Source: Symbiodinium microadriaticum
Taxonomy: Eukaryota; Sar; Dinophyceae; Suessiales; Symbiodiniaceae
DNA length: 64,000 bases
NCBI GenBank assembly: GCA_001939145.1
Contig: LSRX01000426.1
Coordinates: forward strand, 35,229 to 99,228
Reading direction: 5' to 3'
Position 1 is the stretch's first letter; every line of letters starts with the position of its first letter. A model generated the notes under the pieces. The model saw only the letters and a program-made list of their open reading frames with translations. It ran no database searches and was not told where the DNA came from. A program made the position numbers and the translations under genes. Below are positions 56,138-64,000 of this stretch, one piece after another.

Positions 56138-56230
56138 GCCCATAGGCCCCTAAGTCTTTCCTTTTGGGGACTACCTTATAGGATTCTAAATATAAACCAT
56201 AAAAAGGAACTACTTAGGGGCCTCTGGGTG
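56138..56230 (-). mobile_element. Hairpin family 1 element, reverse
   Basis: GCCCATAGGCCCCTAAGTC left end and CTTAGGGGCCTCTGGGTG right end, core GGGGACTACCTTATAGGATT reversed. Confidence 0.8.
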
Positions 56231-56341
56231 ATAATTAGAAGACGCTTTCATAATTAGAAGAAGGCTTTTGGGTATGACATACTTCAATAGAATAAGGAAC
56301 CCCCAAAAATAGTATAGGTAGTTATTTAGGCTCCTATAGTA
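56231..56341 (+). mobile_element. Hairpin family 3 element abutting family 1
   Basis: Left arm altered (ATAATTAGAAGACGC, then ATAATTAGAAGAAGG); core AATAAGGAACCCCCAAAAAT and end TTATTTAGGCTCCTATAGTA. Confidence 0.65.
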
Positions 56342-56489
56342 CAAGGCTAAAAGCTCTCAGGAGCATAAGCCATATACCAAATTCTACACCAGAAACCGCT
56401 AAACACACCAAACCACCTCAACAAATAGAACAAAAACAGGTACACGACGTGCCTGATACTCGCACTTGCGGATCGGAGGCCGTGAACCC

Positions 56490-56648
56490 TTTAACCTTTA
56501 GGGTTTAGGGGTTTAGGGGTTAGGGGTTTAGGGGTTTAGGGTTTAGGGGTCTAGGGGTTCAAGGGTTTAGGGGCTTTGGGGTTTAGGGGCTTTGGGGTTT
56601 AGGGGTTTAGGGCTTTAGGGGTTTAGGGCTTAGGGGTTTAGGGCTACG
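56490..56648 (+). repeat. Telomere-like block, octamer-rich, G strand
   Basis: GGGGTTTAGGGGTTTAGGG and GGGGCTTTGGGGTTTAGG units. Confidence 0.9.
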
Positions 56649-56739
56649 GAGCCTGCTGGCCTCAAAGGTGCCGACCGTGTCCATGTTGGCCGCGACGATA
56701 GGGCAGCCATTCCAAGTCTGTGTCGAGGGCCCCCGGGTG

Positions 56740-56815
56740 TTTNATTGTTCCCCCCCCCCCAGGACCATGTCCGGCGCCACTTTTTGGACTGTGTCCGGCG
56801 CCAGTTCTTTTAGCC
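56740..56815. repeat. Single N, poly-C and a duplicated GTCCGGCGCCA word
   Basis: N at 56743, CCCCCCCCCC, then GTCCGGCGCCACTTTTTGGA and a second GTCCGGCGCCAG. Confidence 0.7.
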
Positions 56816-56959
56816 CTATACTTCCTTAGAAACGAGATCCAAGAAACGCTGACTGACATATCCCCACCCCACCCTAGAACCATCACATCAGCCATCAGCT
56901 GGGGCTCGGCTGAGACTGCGGCTGGACCGAAGCTGCCCAGAAAACAGCCGAGCGTGAGA

Positions 56960-57300
56960 CATTCAAATTGACCAACCTGGCTTGGAAATGACATTAAAAT
57001 TGACCTGGCTTGGAAACGACATTAAAATTGACCACTGGCCATGAAAACGACACTAAAATTGACCAGCTCGGAACCGACACTGGAAATGACATTAAAATTG
57101 AACACGCCGGACCGAAAACGACATTAAAATTGACCATTTGGCCTTGAAAATGACACTAAAATTGACCAGCTTGGAAACGACCCTGGAAATGACATTAAAA
57201 TTGACCAAGCCGGACCGAAAACGACATTAAAATTGACCATTGGCCTTGAAAACGACACTAAGATTGACCAAGCCAGATGAAAACGACACTCAAAACGACC
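56960..57300 (+). repeat. Higher-order minisatellite, about 102-103 bp
   Basis: The word GACATTAAAATTGACC and variants recurs every 20-30 bases. Landmarks GGCC(A/T)TGAAAA at 57037, 57140 and 57242 give a higher-order period of 102-103. Confidence 0.9.
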
Positions 57301-57920
57301 AACTAAACCTTAAATATATATAGGTAAGAGAGGGTTTAGGGGTTTAGGGTTCAGGGCTGAGGGCTTGGGGAGTCTTTATCAGGGATTTATGGGCTTTGGA
57401 AAGGTTAACTGGGGTTTAGGTCAAGTGTGCTGTGGGCTTGTATAAAGTTTCTGGAGGGCTTTAGATTTTACAAGGGTTCCATGCAAGGAGCAAGACTCCA
57501 AAACTCCGTAACCAAGGAGTATATCTGAAACCACAATAACGAGGCCAACATGTGGACAGCTGGTCCAATGCAGTGCAGCTTGAGCTTGCCATCCCCACAC
57601 AACTAGCATCCGATTCTGGACCCGCAACGAGTAATTACGTCGCTCTTTGGGTACAGGCCCCCAAAGGTACGCATTCCAACACTCCTCAAGTAAGGAAATT
57701 ATCCTCTATCACCTAACCCCTAAACCCTAAACGCCCTGACCTAAACCTTAAACCCTCTCACCCCGCAGCGGCCTAAGAGACAGGCCAGCGCAACGACAGA
57801 AGAGTGGTGGGCGACGCTCGGGCCAGTGGCAGAAGATAGGTCGTGTTCCTATGGTACGAAGACTGTAGTACCGGCAGTATCAGCAACCTGAGTACAAACA
57901 TTACATAATTTGCACAGAAT
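57301..57920. other. No gene recognised
   Basis: Unique-looking DNA with short telomere-like clusters at 57335-57350 and 57718-57752. Confidence 0.35.
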
Positions 57921-57966
57921 GTGTATGTACATATGTATATATATATATATATACACACACACACAT
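57921..57966. repeat. TA/CA microsatellite
   Basis: TATATATATATATATA followed by CACACACACA. Confidence 0.95.
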
Positions 57967-58444
57967 CAAGCATCGGAGTTTCCCAATTAATCCGATTCCT
58001 AAGTCTTTATCCTCCTTCTACATTCCTCAAAAGGGTAGCGCTTTGGGCTCCAGGTACAGTCTGGTCCCCCATTTTTCTGAAATTGCCTAGAGATGCAGCA
58101 GTTTCAAAGGTCCTACTCATCGATGTTCATCCAAATCCCTGAGCAGCGGATTTCGCCTTGGGATCGTCATAGGGTTTGTGACATCTTGAATGGCAGGCAT
58201 GCATGGGCTAGGAGCTACAATAAACTATGCATCTTGCTTCGACATATCTGAAATCTGAAAGACTCACTGTACCTCCTCATAGCCCTGAGCCTTTGAGCAC
58301 AACAGCTGAAACTTACCATTCCGGAACTCAGGAATGAATGGGACTAGGCAACAGGCACACCCTTAATCTTGAACACACACTGAAGTCAACATTAGAGCTA
58401 GAGAGGGCGAAGGTGTGGTTTTTGATCGCAGAAAATTCCCTTTA

Positions 58445-58590
58445 CGCACTATAAACCCTAAACCCTCGCGACCCTAAACTTTTNTAAACCCTAAACCCTA
58501 AACCCCTAAACCCTAAACCCCTAAACCCTAAACCCTAAACTCCTAAACCCTAAACCCCTAAACCCTAAACCCTAAACCCTAAGAGGGCTT
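58445..58590 (-). repeat. Telomere-like block, C strand, with a single N
   Basis: CCCTAAACCCTAAACCCC in tandem; N at 58484. Confidence 0.9.
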
Positions 58591-58647
58591 AGGAAGAACC
58601 CTTGGCCGAGGAAATGACACAATGAAACAGACATCCTGAACCCTCTG

Positions 58648-58763
58648 ATCCCAAAGGATCCTGAGTACCTACATGGGGGATACTTGCCCAAAGCATAATC
58701 GTGTATTTCTGTATGATAGAGACCCTACATTCTACCATTTTTGGGTGCTTTAGACCCTTTGGG
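58648..58763 (+). mobile_element. Hairpin family 10 element, diverged
   Basis: GATCCCAAAGGATCCTGAGT left end and TTTAGACCCTTTGGGGAT right end; core AGACCCTACATTCTACC as in 13771-13880. Confidence 0.65.
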
Positions 58764-59102
58764 GATTTAGTCTGCTCCTCCAGATGTCAGCTCTACATGA
58801 AATTTTCCGGGCCGGGAAGGTCAAAGTCCAATCTGATTTCCGTGTCCACGTGTGCTATCCAGAAGTATAAGGTCGCTCCACAAGGAGGCGTTGAACTTCA
58901 GAGCCACTAGAGGTATCTGACACCTCTGATACAAACCTGATACCCTATACCCTAAACCCTAAACCCTAAATCCTAAACCGGGCGCGCAGCTTTTCCCACG
59001 AGTCGTCAGGCTTCCCTAGGGCAACGTCATGAACCATCCTTGTCGGAGAGGCGTCACTCGGTGCTTTGAGTGGCCCCCCCTCGTGCAGTGACACAGGACA
59101 CT
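58764..59102. other. No gene recognised
   Basis: Unique-looking DNA with a telomere-like cluster at 58950-58975. Confidence 0.35.
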
Positions 59103-59214
59103 AATGTAGGGGCCTTATTAATTACACTAGGGTTTTGGGGTATATTACACTATAACTATATAAAGGACCCGCCACAATAGTATAGGTAATTATTGCGGCC
59201 CCTATATTATATAG
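59103..59214 (+). mobile_element. Hairpin family 3 element
   Basis: TAATGTAGGGGCCTTATTAA left end and TTGCGGCCCCTATATTATA right end, with the standard core. Confidence 0.8.
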
Positions 59215-60149
59215 TGGGCAACAGATCGGCGGGTCCCACGACGATGGTTGGGTTGGTTTAAAGTATGGGTCCAAAAAACTTTGAAGTGTTATGAAAGGTG
59301 AGTCGCAAGGACGTACGGGATCAAGGTAGCAGCAAGCAAAATGAGGATCTAAGGTGCTGCCTGCATTCCATGCAGCAAATGAGCTTCTGAAGAAATCTTG
59401 GAAGCCATGACAACGAAGGCGCTTTTCGCCAGCCAGCACGGCCTCTAAAGGGAGCGGTAGAACATTTTGCGGTGTCACGCGCGGGACTGAGAAAAAACCT
59501 GGTACTCGGACTAAAAAAGTCCTATATACTTAAAACTCCAATGGAAGATAAGTTTAGTACTTCTACCCTGTACATGCATGAAACCATGAGCTTTTGGGTG
59601 CTATCCTCTCGTCTAGATGTCAGAATCATGTGCTGACCGCCGCAGTTCCTCTAAGCTAAGGTGCCCGGCGATTGAAGGAAAAAAACACACGTGCGCATCG
59701 GGCTCCAGCTGCTAAGATGAAGACATCCGTGTTTAGGATTTAAAGGGTTTATGGGGGCTTGTACGGTTTAGGGTTTAGGTCTTAGGGTTCAGAATAAGTA
59801 TCGTTATAAACAAGGTATCTCGCTGATGACCTCACTTAAAGGCAGCTCTGTAGCTGTACTTACAACTACCCGCCCGCAACATTTCGATTCTGCAAACAGT
59901 GGATATCAGATTTTCCAGTGAAGTCCTGCGTCCAGTAGCCTGATAATAAGTCAGGGTTTGGGGTGTATTGTTTACCCTGATAAGCAACCGTAACTTATTG
60001 CTGTATGATGCCATTATGCACTTAGGGTCTTAGGCACTAGAAACGCTATGGTGTTCAGATTCGGTAACTCAGAAGGTGGAGGGCTCAGGGTATAATTAAC
60101 AGAAACATATCAAGACCCATAAGCGGGATCCTACATCACGTTAGATATA
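59215..60149. other. No gene recognised
   Basis: Unique-looking DNA with a telomere-like cluster near 59768-59785. Confidence 0.35.
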
Positions 60150-60375
60150 TTCAGGCTTATTGGGTATAGGGTCTTTTTAGTTTGCAAGGCTTATTGGGTG
60201 TAGGGTCTACAGGGTTTTCGGGTTTATAGGGCATAGGGTCTATAAGGTGTATAGGGTCTATAGGGGTCTCTCAGGTTCATAGGGCTTAGAATTTTAAGCT
60301 TTCTAGGGTTTATATGCTCTGGGGGGATCTCTCAGGTTTATAGGGTATATAAGGTTTATAGGGCCTATAGGGCAC
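60150..60375 (+). repeat. Degenerate TATAGGGTCT short repeat
   Basis: GGGTATAGGGTCT, GGGTGTAGGGTCT and TATAAGGTGTATAGGGTCT words recur. Possibly an eroded telomere-like array. Confidence 0.65.
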
Positions 60376-60488
60376 TTCGGGTTTCGGCTTTAGTCTAGAA
60401 CGAAGAAAGGATCGTACATCATCGAGACACCGGGGAAGGTTTGAAGACCCCCCCCCGACGGAAGACGTAAGTCTGCAAGAGCCCAGCA

Positions 60489-60582
60489 TACCCATAGGCT
60501 CCTCAGCAGTTCCTTTTTGTGGTTTATATCTAGAATCCTATAAGGCAATCCCGAAAAGGAACTACTAAGGAGCCTATGGGTA
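60489..60582 (+). mobile_element. Hairpin family 1 element
   Basis: TACCCATAGGCTCCTCAG left end and AAGGAGCCTATGGGTA right end. Confidence 0.85.
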
Positions 60583-61240
60583 GTTCAGAACCACAGTCGC
60601 CCTATGCCATGCTGCTACCAGGGCTTTGCGGTGTAACGCTCGGGATCTTGCTGCTTTATTTCTTGAGCTTGCAGGTTGGACACCAGATTAGTTAAGATAG
60701 TTGATGAAACCTGAGGGTTTAGGGTTTAGGGTGTTGAGGGTTTAGGATTTGTAACGCAAACCTACAAAGTCTGTCTCAGCTCGCCGAAGCCCTAGCAAGC
60801 CTGCGCAGTTGCCGCAACGACTTTCTCTTTCGTCACAGCGGTTGACAGACCCCGCAAGCTTCGCAGCCGTTCGCAGCCGTGGGTCGAACTCCCCCAACCG
60901 TGCATCCCAATCCTACATCTCCGAGCTCCTTTCTGGAAATTTCCGGGCCGAACAGGGTTGCTAGCAAGATTGCGCCTATTCTCCTTCTTATGCTTGTATC
61001 TCTGAGTGCTTGGGGGCCCTTTTAAGGATCTCAAACTCAACAGCTTTCAAGCTCTGCGGGGCCCTAAACCCTAAACCCTCGACCCCTATACCGCGTGCAA
61101 ACCGGCTGAGAACGGCGGCGAAGGAACGTCCTGGTCCGCTAAGTGAAATCAAAACACTTTTATTAAAACAATCACCGGCAGGATCCATCGGTCTGTGGTC
61201 TGATTCGTGTCGGTCTCACCCTTTTTGGAGATTCTGCCTA
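60583..61240. other. No gene recognised
   Basis: Frames at 60792-61040 and 60988-61188 (minus) lack recognisable motifs. Telomere-like words at 60715-60750 and 61062-61080. Confidence 0.3.
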
Positions 61241-61334
61241 TACCCATAGGCCGCTAAGTAGTTCCTGTTTGGGAGTACCTTATAGGATTCTAGATATAAG
61301 CCATAAAAAGGAACTACTTAGGGGCCTATGGGCA
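61241..61334 (-). mobile_element. Hairpin family 1 element, reverse
   Basis: TACCCATAGGCCGCTAAG left end and CTTAGGGGCCTATGGGCA right end, core GGGAGTACCTTATAGGATTC reversed. Confidence 0.85.
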
Positions 61335-61390
61335 CTTTCAAATCGCCCAAGACCCAACTCGACAGTCTCTATCTTCGGCATAAGCCCTGA

Positions 61391-61462
61391 ATTTCTTGTT
61401 GTAGGATCCTAACCCCAAAATAGCCCATCCAACAACAGCAACTACATTTAAGGGTCTAGGTA
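61391..61462 (+). mobile_element. Hairpin family 6 element, 5' truncated
   Basis: TAGGATCCTAACCCCAAAAT, then AACTACATTTAAGGGTCTAGG and TA. The left arm of 10170-10283 is missing. Confidence 0.7.
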
Positions 61463-61550
61463 TACCCGGGATTGTGGTTTAGGACATAGGTTCCCGAGAC
61501 TTGACGCCTGCAAGGCCGCGGCCTGACCGTGCTCCTGGTAGGCTAGCAGC

Positions 61551-61645
61551 TACCCATAGGCCCCTGAGTAGTTGATTTTTGCGGTTAATATTTAGGATCC
61601 CATAAGGCAATCCCAAAAAAGGAACTACTAAGGAGCCGATGGGTA
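61551..61645 (+). mobile_element. Hairpin family 1 element
   Basis: TACCCATAGGCCCCTGAG left end and AAGGAGCCGATGGGTA right end. Confidence 0.85.
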
Positions 61646-62315
61646 GCTATAAGTTTGGTGCTTAAGTAGGATGACTGTGTTTATAGGCGGGTTTAGGGTT
61701 TTAGGGTTACGGGGGCTATACATAGGGTTATATAAGTAGGATGACTATAGTCACAAGTGGGTTTAGGGCTTTACGGCTAAGGGTTTAGGGTCAAACGTAG
61801 GGTTGTAAGTAGGATATCTATAGTTATAAGCTATATTAGTGGTCTTCTAGTCCCATGTATTTACAACACTAAATCCCTAAACCCAAAGTAGGGGACCTTT
61901 TCTTTTCACCCAAGTTTTAGCTACCCATGAACCTCCAAGAAGGGCTCAATGGCCAGATACGGAGGTTTAGGGTGTAAGATGCAACTTTGCGGGTTTTGGG
62001 GTCGAGGTTTAGGGTTCTATGGTTTATAATGGGGTTTAGGGTTTAGGGTTCTATGGTGCAGATATTTAGGGCTTGTATGGTGCAGCTTGGTGGGTTCCAG
62101 GTCCAGCATGGAAGGCTAGCTCTTTAGGGTTTTGGTGTTTAGGGTATGCCTTAGTAAAAAGGGTGTAGGGCTGACGCGTCAGGCTAGCGATTAAGGTGTG
62201 AGGCGTAGGGTTTAAGGCGTAGGGCTCAGGGTGCACCATCTGTCGCGTCTTCCAAGGGGCACATATCTCGCTGCGGCTTCCCTGGCTCCTGCACTGTATT
62301 CCATTCTTTGGCTAA
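61646..62315 (+). repeat. Diffuse telomere-like words and an AAGTAGGATGACTATAG direct repeat
   Basis: AAGTAGGATGACT occurs at about 61664 and 61735 and AAGTAGGATATCTATAG at about 61807, each followed or preceded by GGGTTTAGGG words. Further degenerate clusters at 62020-62060 and 62205-62225. Confidence 0.6.
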
Positions 62316-62418
62316 CCTGCCTTGTCTCCATTGTAGTTCCTTTTTGGGGTTACCTTTTAGGATCCTTACTATAGAACTGGTTAAACCGAAAAAGGAACTA
62401 CAATGGAGACTAGAGGTA
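62316..62418 (+). mobile_element. Hairpin family 2 element, left end eroded
   Basis: CCTGCCTTGTCTCCATTG left end and GGAGACTAGAGGTA right end; core GATCCTTACTATAGAACTGG. Confidence 0.8.
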
Positions 62419-62496
62419 GTTTGTGGCGCATGTCCTTTCAAGTACGACAAGCGGAACAAGAAGCTGCAAGTCCGGGTTGAAGGTGTGTAGGGTTTA

Positions 62497-62602
62497 TACG
62501 GCTGATGATCTAAATCCTGCATGACCCATAACAAGGAAAATACCATAACTCCCATAGTCTAGGGTCCCTAAGGTCATGCAGGGATGTATATCATAAACAG
62601 TA
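62497..62602 (+). mobile_element. Hairpin family 7 element
   Basis: TACGGCTGATGATCTAAATC left end and TATATCATAAACAGTA right end, TA to TA. Confidence 0.8.
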
Positions 62603-62707
62603 GGGCCATGTTTGAGGTTTCTATTGGGCCTTAAAGGCTGGAATCGGCGGCTTGGACTCTGAACGGTCTGCAAAAGTTTGATGCCTAGAGGACCCATGGC
62701 ATCTATG

Positions 62708-62819
62708 GGTAGTTCTCTAAACTTAGGGTTTATATGGTTTAGGGTTTTCGGCACCCAATGTAGTACGGCACCCTTCTAACAAGGAGCCTAAGAGGGAGCC
62801 TAATTTAGAGAACTACCCC
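62708..62819 (+). mobile_element. Hairpin family 11 element
   Basis: GGGTAGTTCTCTAAACTTAG left end and CTAATTTAGAGAACTACCCC right end are inverted. Contains telomere-like words in the left arm. Confidence 0.75.
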
Positions 62820-62979
62820 TATGCTGCTTAGGGCTTATCGGGAACATCAGGCCCATCTCTCCCGTGAGGGTTTAGAGTTCAGGATTTACGGTGTAGGGCT
62901 TTGCGGGTTAGTAAGGTATAAGTAGGGTTTAGGATCACCCGATTCAAACGAGAACCCTCAACCCTGAACCCCAAACCCC

Positions 62980-63095
62980 CAATGTAGGGGTCGTGAGAAT
63001 TAGAATAGAGTTTTGGGGTATACTATACCATAAAAAAAATTCAAGGAACCCTCCCAAACTAGTATAGATAATTATTAAGGCCCCCCCCCATGTAG
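62980..63095 (+). mobile_element. Hairpin family 3 element
   Basis: CAATGTAGGGGTCGTGAGAA left end, core TTTTGGGGTATACTATACC, end TTATTAAGGCCCCCCC. Confidence 0.75.
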
Positions 63096-63187
63096 TACCG
63101 CACCAAGCCATGTAAGTGGAGCTTTCAGGTTGCGAAGCTTGCAACTGCCCTGAGTTATGGTCCAAATACCGAGAAGATCAGAAGACT

Positions 63188-64000
63188 TAGGGTTTAGGGT
63201 TTAGGGGTTTACGGGTTTAGGGGTTTAGGGGTTGGGGTTTAGGGTTTAGGAGTTTGGGTTTAGGGGTTTAGGGGTTTAGGGGTTTAGGGGTTGGGGTTTA
63301 GGGTTTAGGAGTTTGGGTTTAGGGGTTTAGGGGTTTAGGGGTTTAGGGGTTGGGGTTTAGGGTTTAGGAGTTTGGGTTTAGGGGTTTAGGGGTTTAGGGG
63401 TTTAGGGGTTGGGGTTTAGGGTTTAGGAGTTTGGGTTTAGGGGTTTAGGGGTTTAGGGGTTTAGGGGTTGGGGTTTAGGGTTTAGGAGTTTGGGTTTAGG
63501 GGTTTAGGGGTTTAGGGGTTTAGGGGTTGGGGTTTAGGGTTTAGGAGTTTGGGTTTAGGGGTTTAGGGGTTTAGGGGTTTAGGGGTTGGGGTTTAGGGTT
63601 TAGGAGTTTGGGTTTAGGGGTTTAGGGGTTTAGGGGTTTAGGGGTTGGGGTTTAGGGTTTAGGAGTTTGGGTTTAGGGGTTTAGGGGTTTAGGGGTTTAG
63701 GGGTTGGGGTTTAGGGTTTAGGAGTTTGGGTTTAGGGGTTTAGGGGTTTAGGGGTTTAGGGGTTGGGGTTTAGGGTTTAGGAGTTTGGGTTTAGGGGTTT
63801 AGGGGTTTAGGGGTTTAGGGGTTGGGGTTTAGGGTTTAGGAGTTTGGGTTTAGGGGTTTAGGGGTTTAGGGGTTTAGGGGTTGGGGTTTAGGGTTTAGGA
63901 GTTTGGGTTTAGGGGTTTAGGGGTTTAGGGGTTTAGGGGTTGGGGTTTAGGGTTTAGGAGTTTGGGTTTAGGGGTTTAGGGGTTTAGGGGTTTAGGGGTT
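63188..64000 (+). repeat. 59-bp higher-order telomere-like array reaching the window end
   Basis: From 63232 a 59-base unit repeats about 13 times with no difference I could find. It consists of TTGGGG, TTTAGGG, TTTAGGA, GTTTGGG and four TTTAGGGG octamers. The TTGGGG landmark falls at 63232, 63291, 63350 and so on every 59 bases to 63940. The array continues past 64000. The G strand runs 5' to 3' toward the right. Confidence 0.95.

Noticed and set aside
1-64000. tRNA, rRNA or spliced-leader genes
   Set aside because: Reading both strands by eye I found no convincing cloverleaf, rRNA segment or spliced-leader sequence; a covariance-model search was not possible.
1-64000. Coccidian (Eimeria-type) origin
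   Set aside because: Telomere-like heptamers would fit, but only one long CAG/CTG tract is present and the two coding remnants recall dinoflagellate families; not excluded without a search.

Overview
This window looks like nuclear DNA of a dinoflagellate, most likely a symbiodiniacean (Symbiodinium or a relative). Three things point there. Telomere-type heptamers (TTTAGGG / CCCTAAA) and degenerate derivatives are scattered through the whole 64 kb on both strands. Two decayed protein-coding segments (minus strand, about 28291-29336 and 37731-38128) resemble multicopy hypothetical protein families that I remember from Symbiodiniaceae and Polarella. The background is packed with short hairpin elements and long microsatellites. 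The organism call is from memory and was not searched; a coccidian such as Eimeria also has TTTAGGG-like repeats, but its pervasive CAG tracts are missing here.

There is no convincing intact gene. The longest open frames are tandem repeats, microsatellites or runs through assembly gaps. Coding-like remnants, all on the minus strand except one weak pair, lie at 6238-6704, 14060-14571 (plus), 28291-29336, 31735-32390 and 37731-38128. No rRNA, tRNA, spliced-leader gene, CRISPR array or operon was seen.

The main content is repetitive. (1) About 45 short (roughly 90-120 bp) terminal-inverted-repeat elements fall into at least eleven families, here called hairpin families 1-11. Most begin with TA and end with TA, as expected of MITEs that duplicate a TA target. 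(2) Telomere-like tracts occur as short clusters and as long blocks (30805-31450, 40045-41325, 47020-47385), and as a perfect 59-bp higher-order array from 63188 to the window end. (3) Minisatellites: 153 bp x4 (10421-11032), 63 bp (34675-35655), 26 bp x5 (14747-14876), a 102-103 bp higher-order array (56960-57300), and a perfect 216-bp tandem duplication (42741-43172). (4) Microsatellites, two of which run into large gaps (6895-7837 and 49760-50151).

Layout: 1-6200 mixed unique DNA, telomere-like clusters and hairpin elements; 6238-7880 coding-like remnant then microsatellite and gap; 8.5-15.5 kb hairpin elements, the 153-bp array and the second copy of an old segmental duplication (first copy at 4.6-5.0 kb); 15.5-27.6 kb sparse; 27.7-29.3 kb decayed element ORF; 29.4-35.7 kb microsatellites, a telomere-like block, a coding-like remnant and the 63-bp minisatellite; 36-49 kb hairpin elements, one coding remnant and many telomere-like tracts; 49.5-58 kb gap, duplicated segments and a minisatellite; 58-64 kb a dense run of hairpin elements ending in the 59-bp array. 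Single Ns at several places sit between near-identical copies and probably mark unmerged contig ends.
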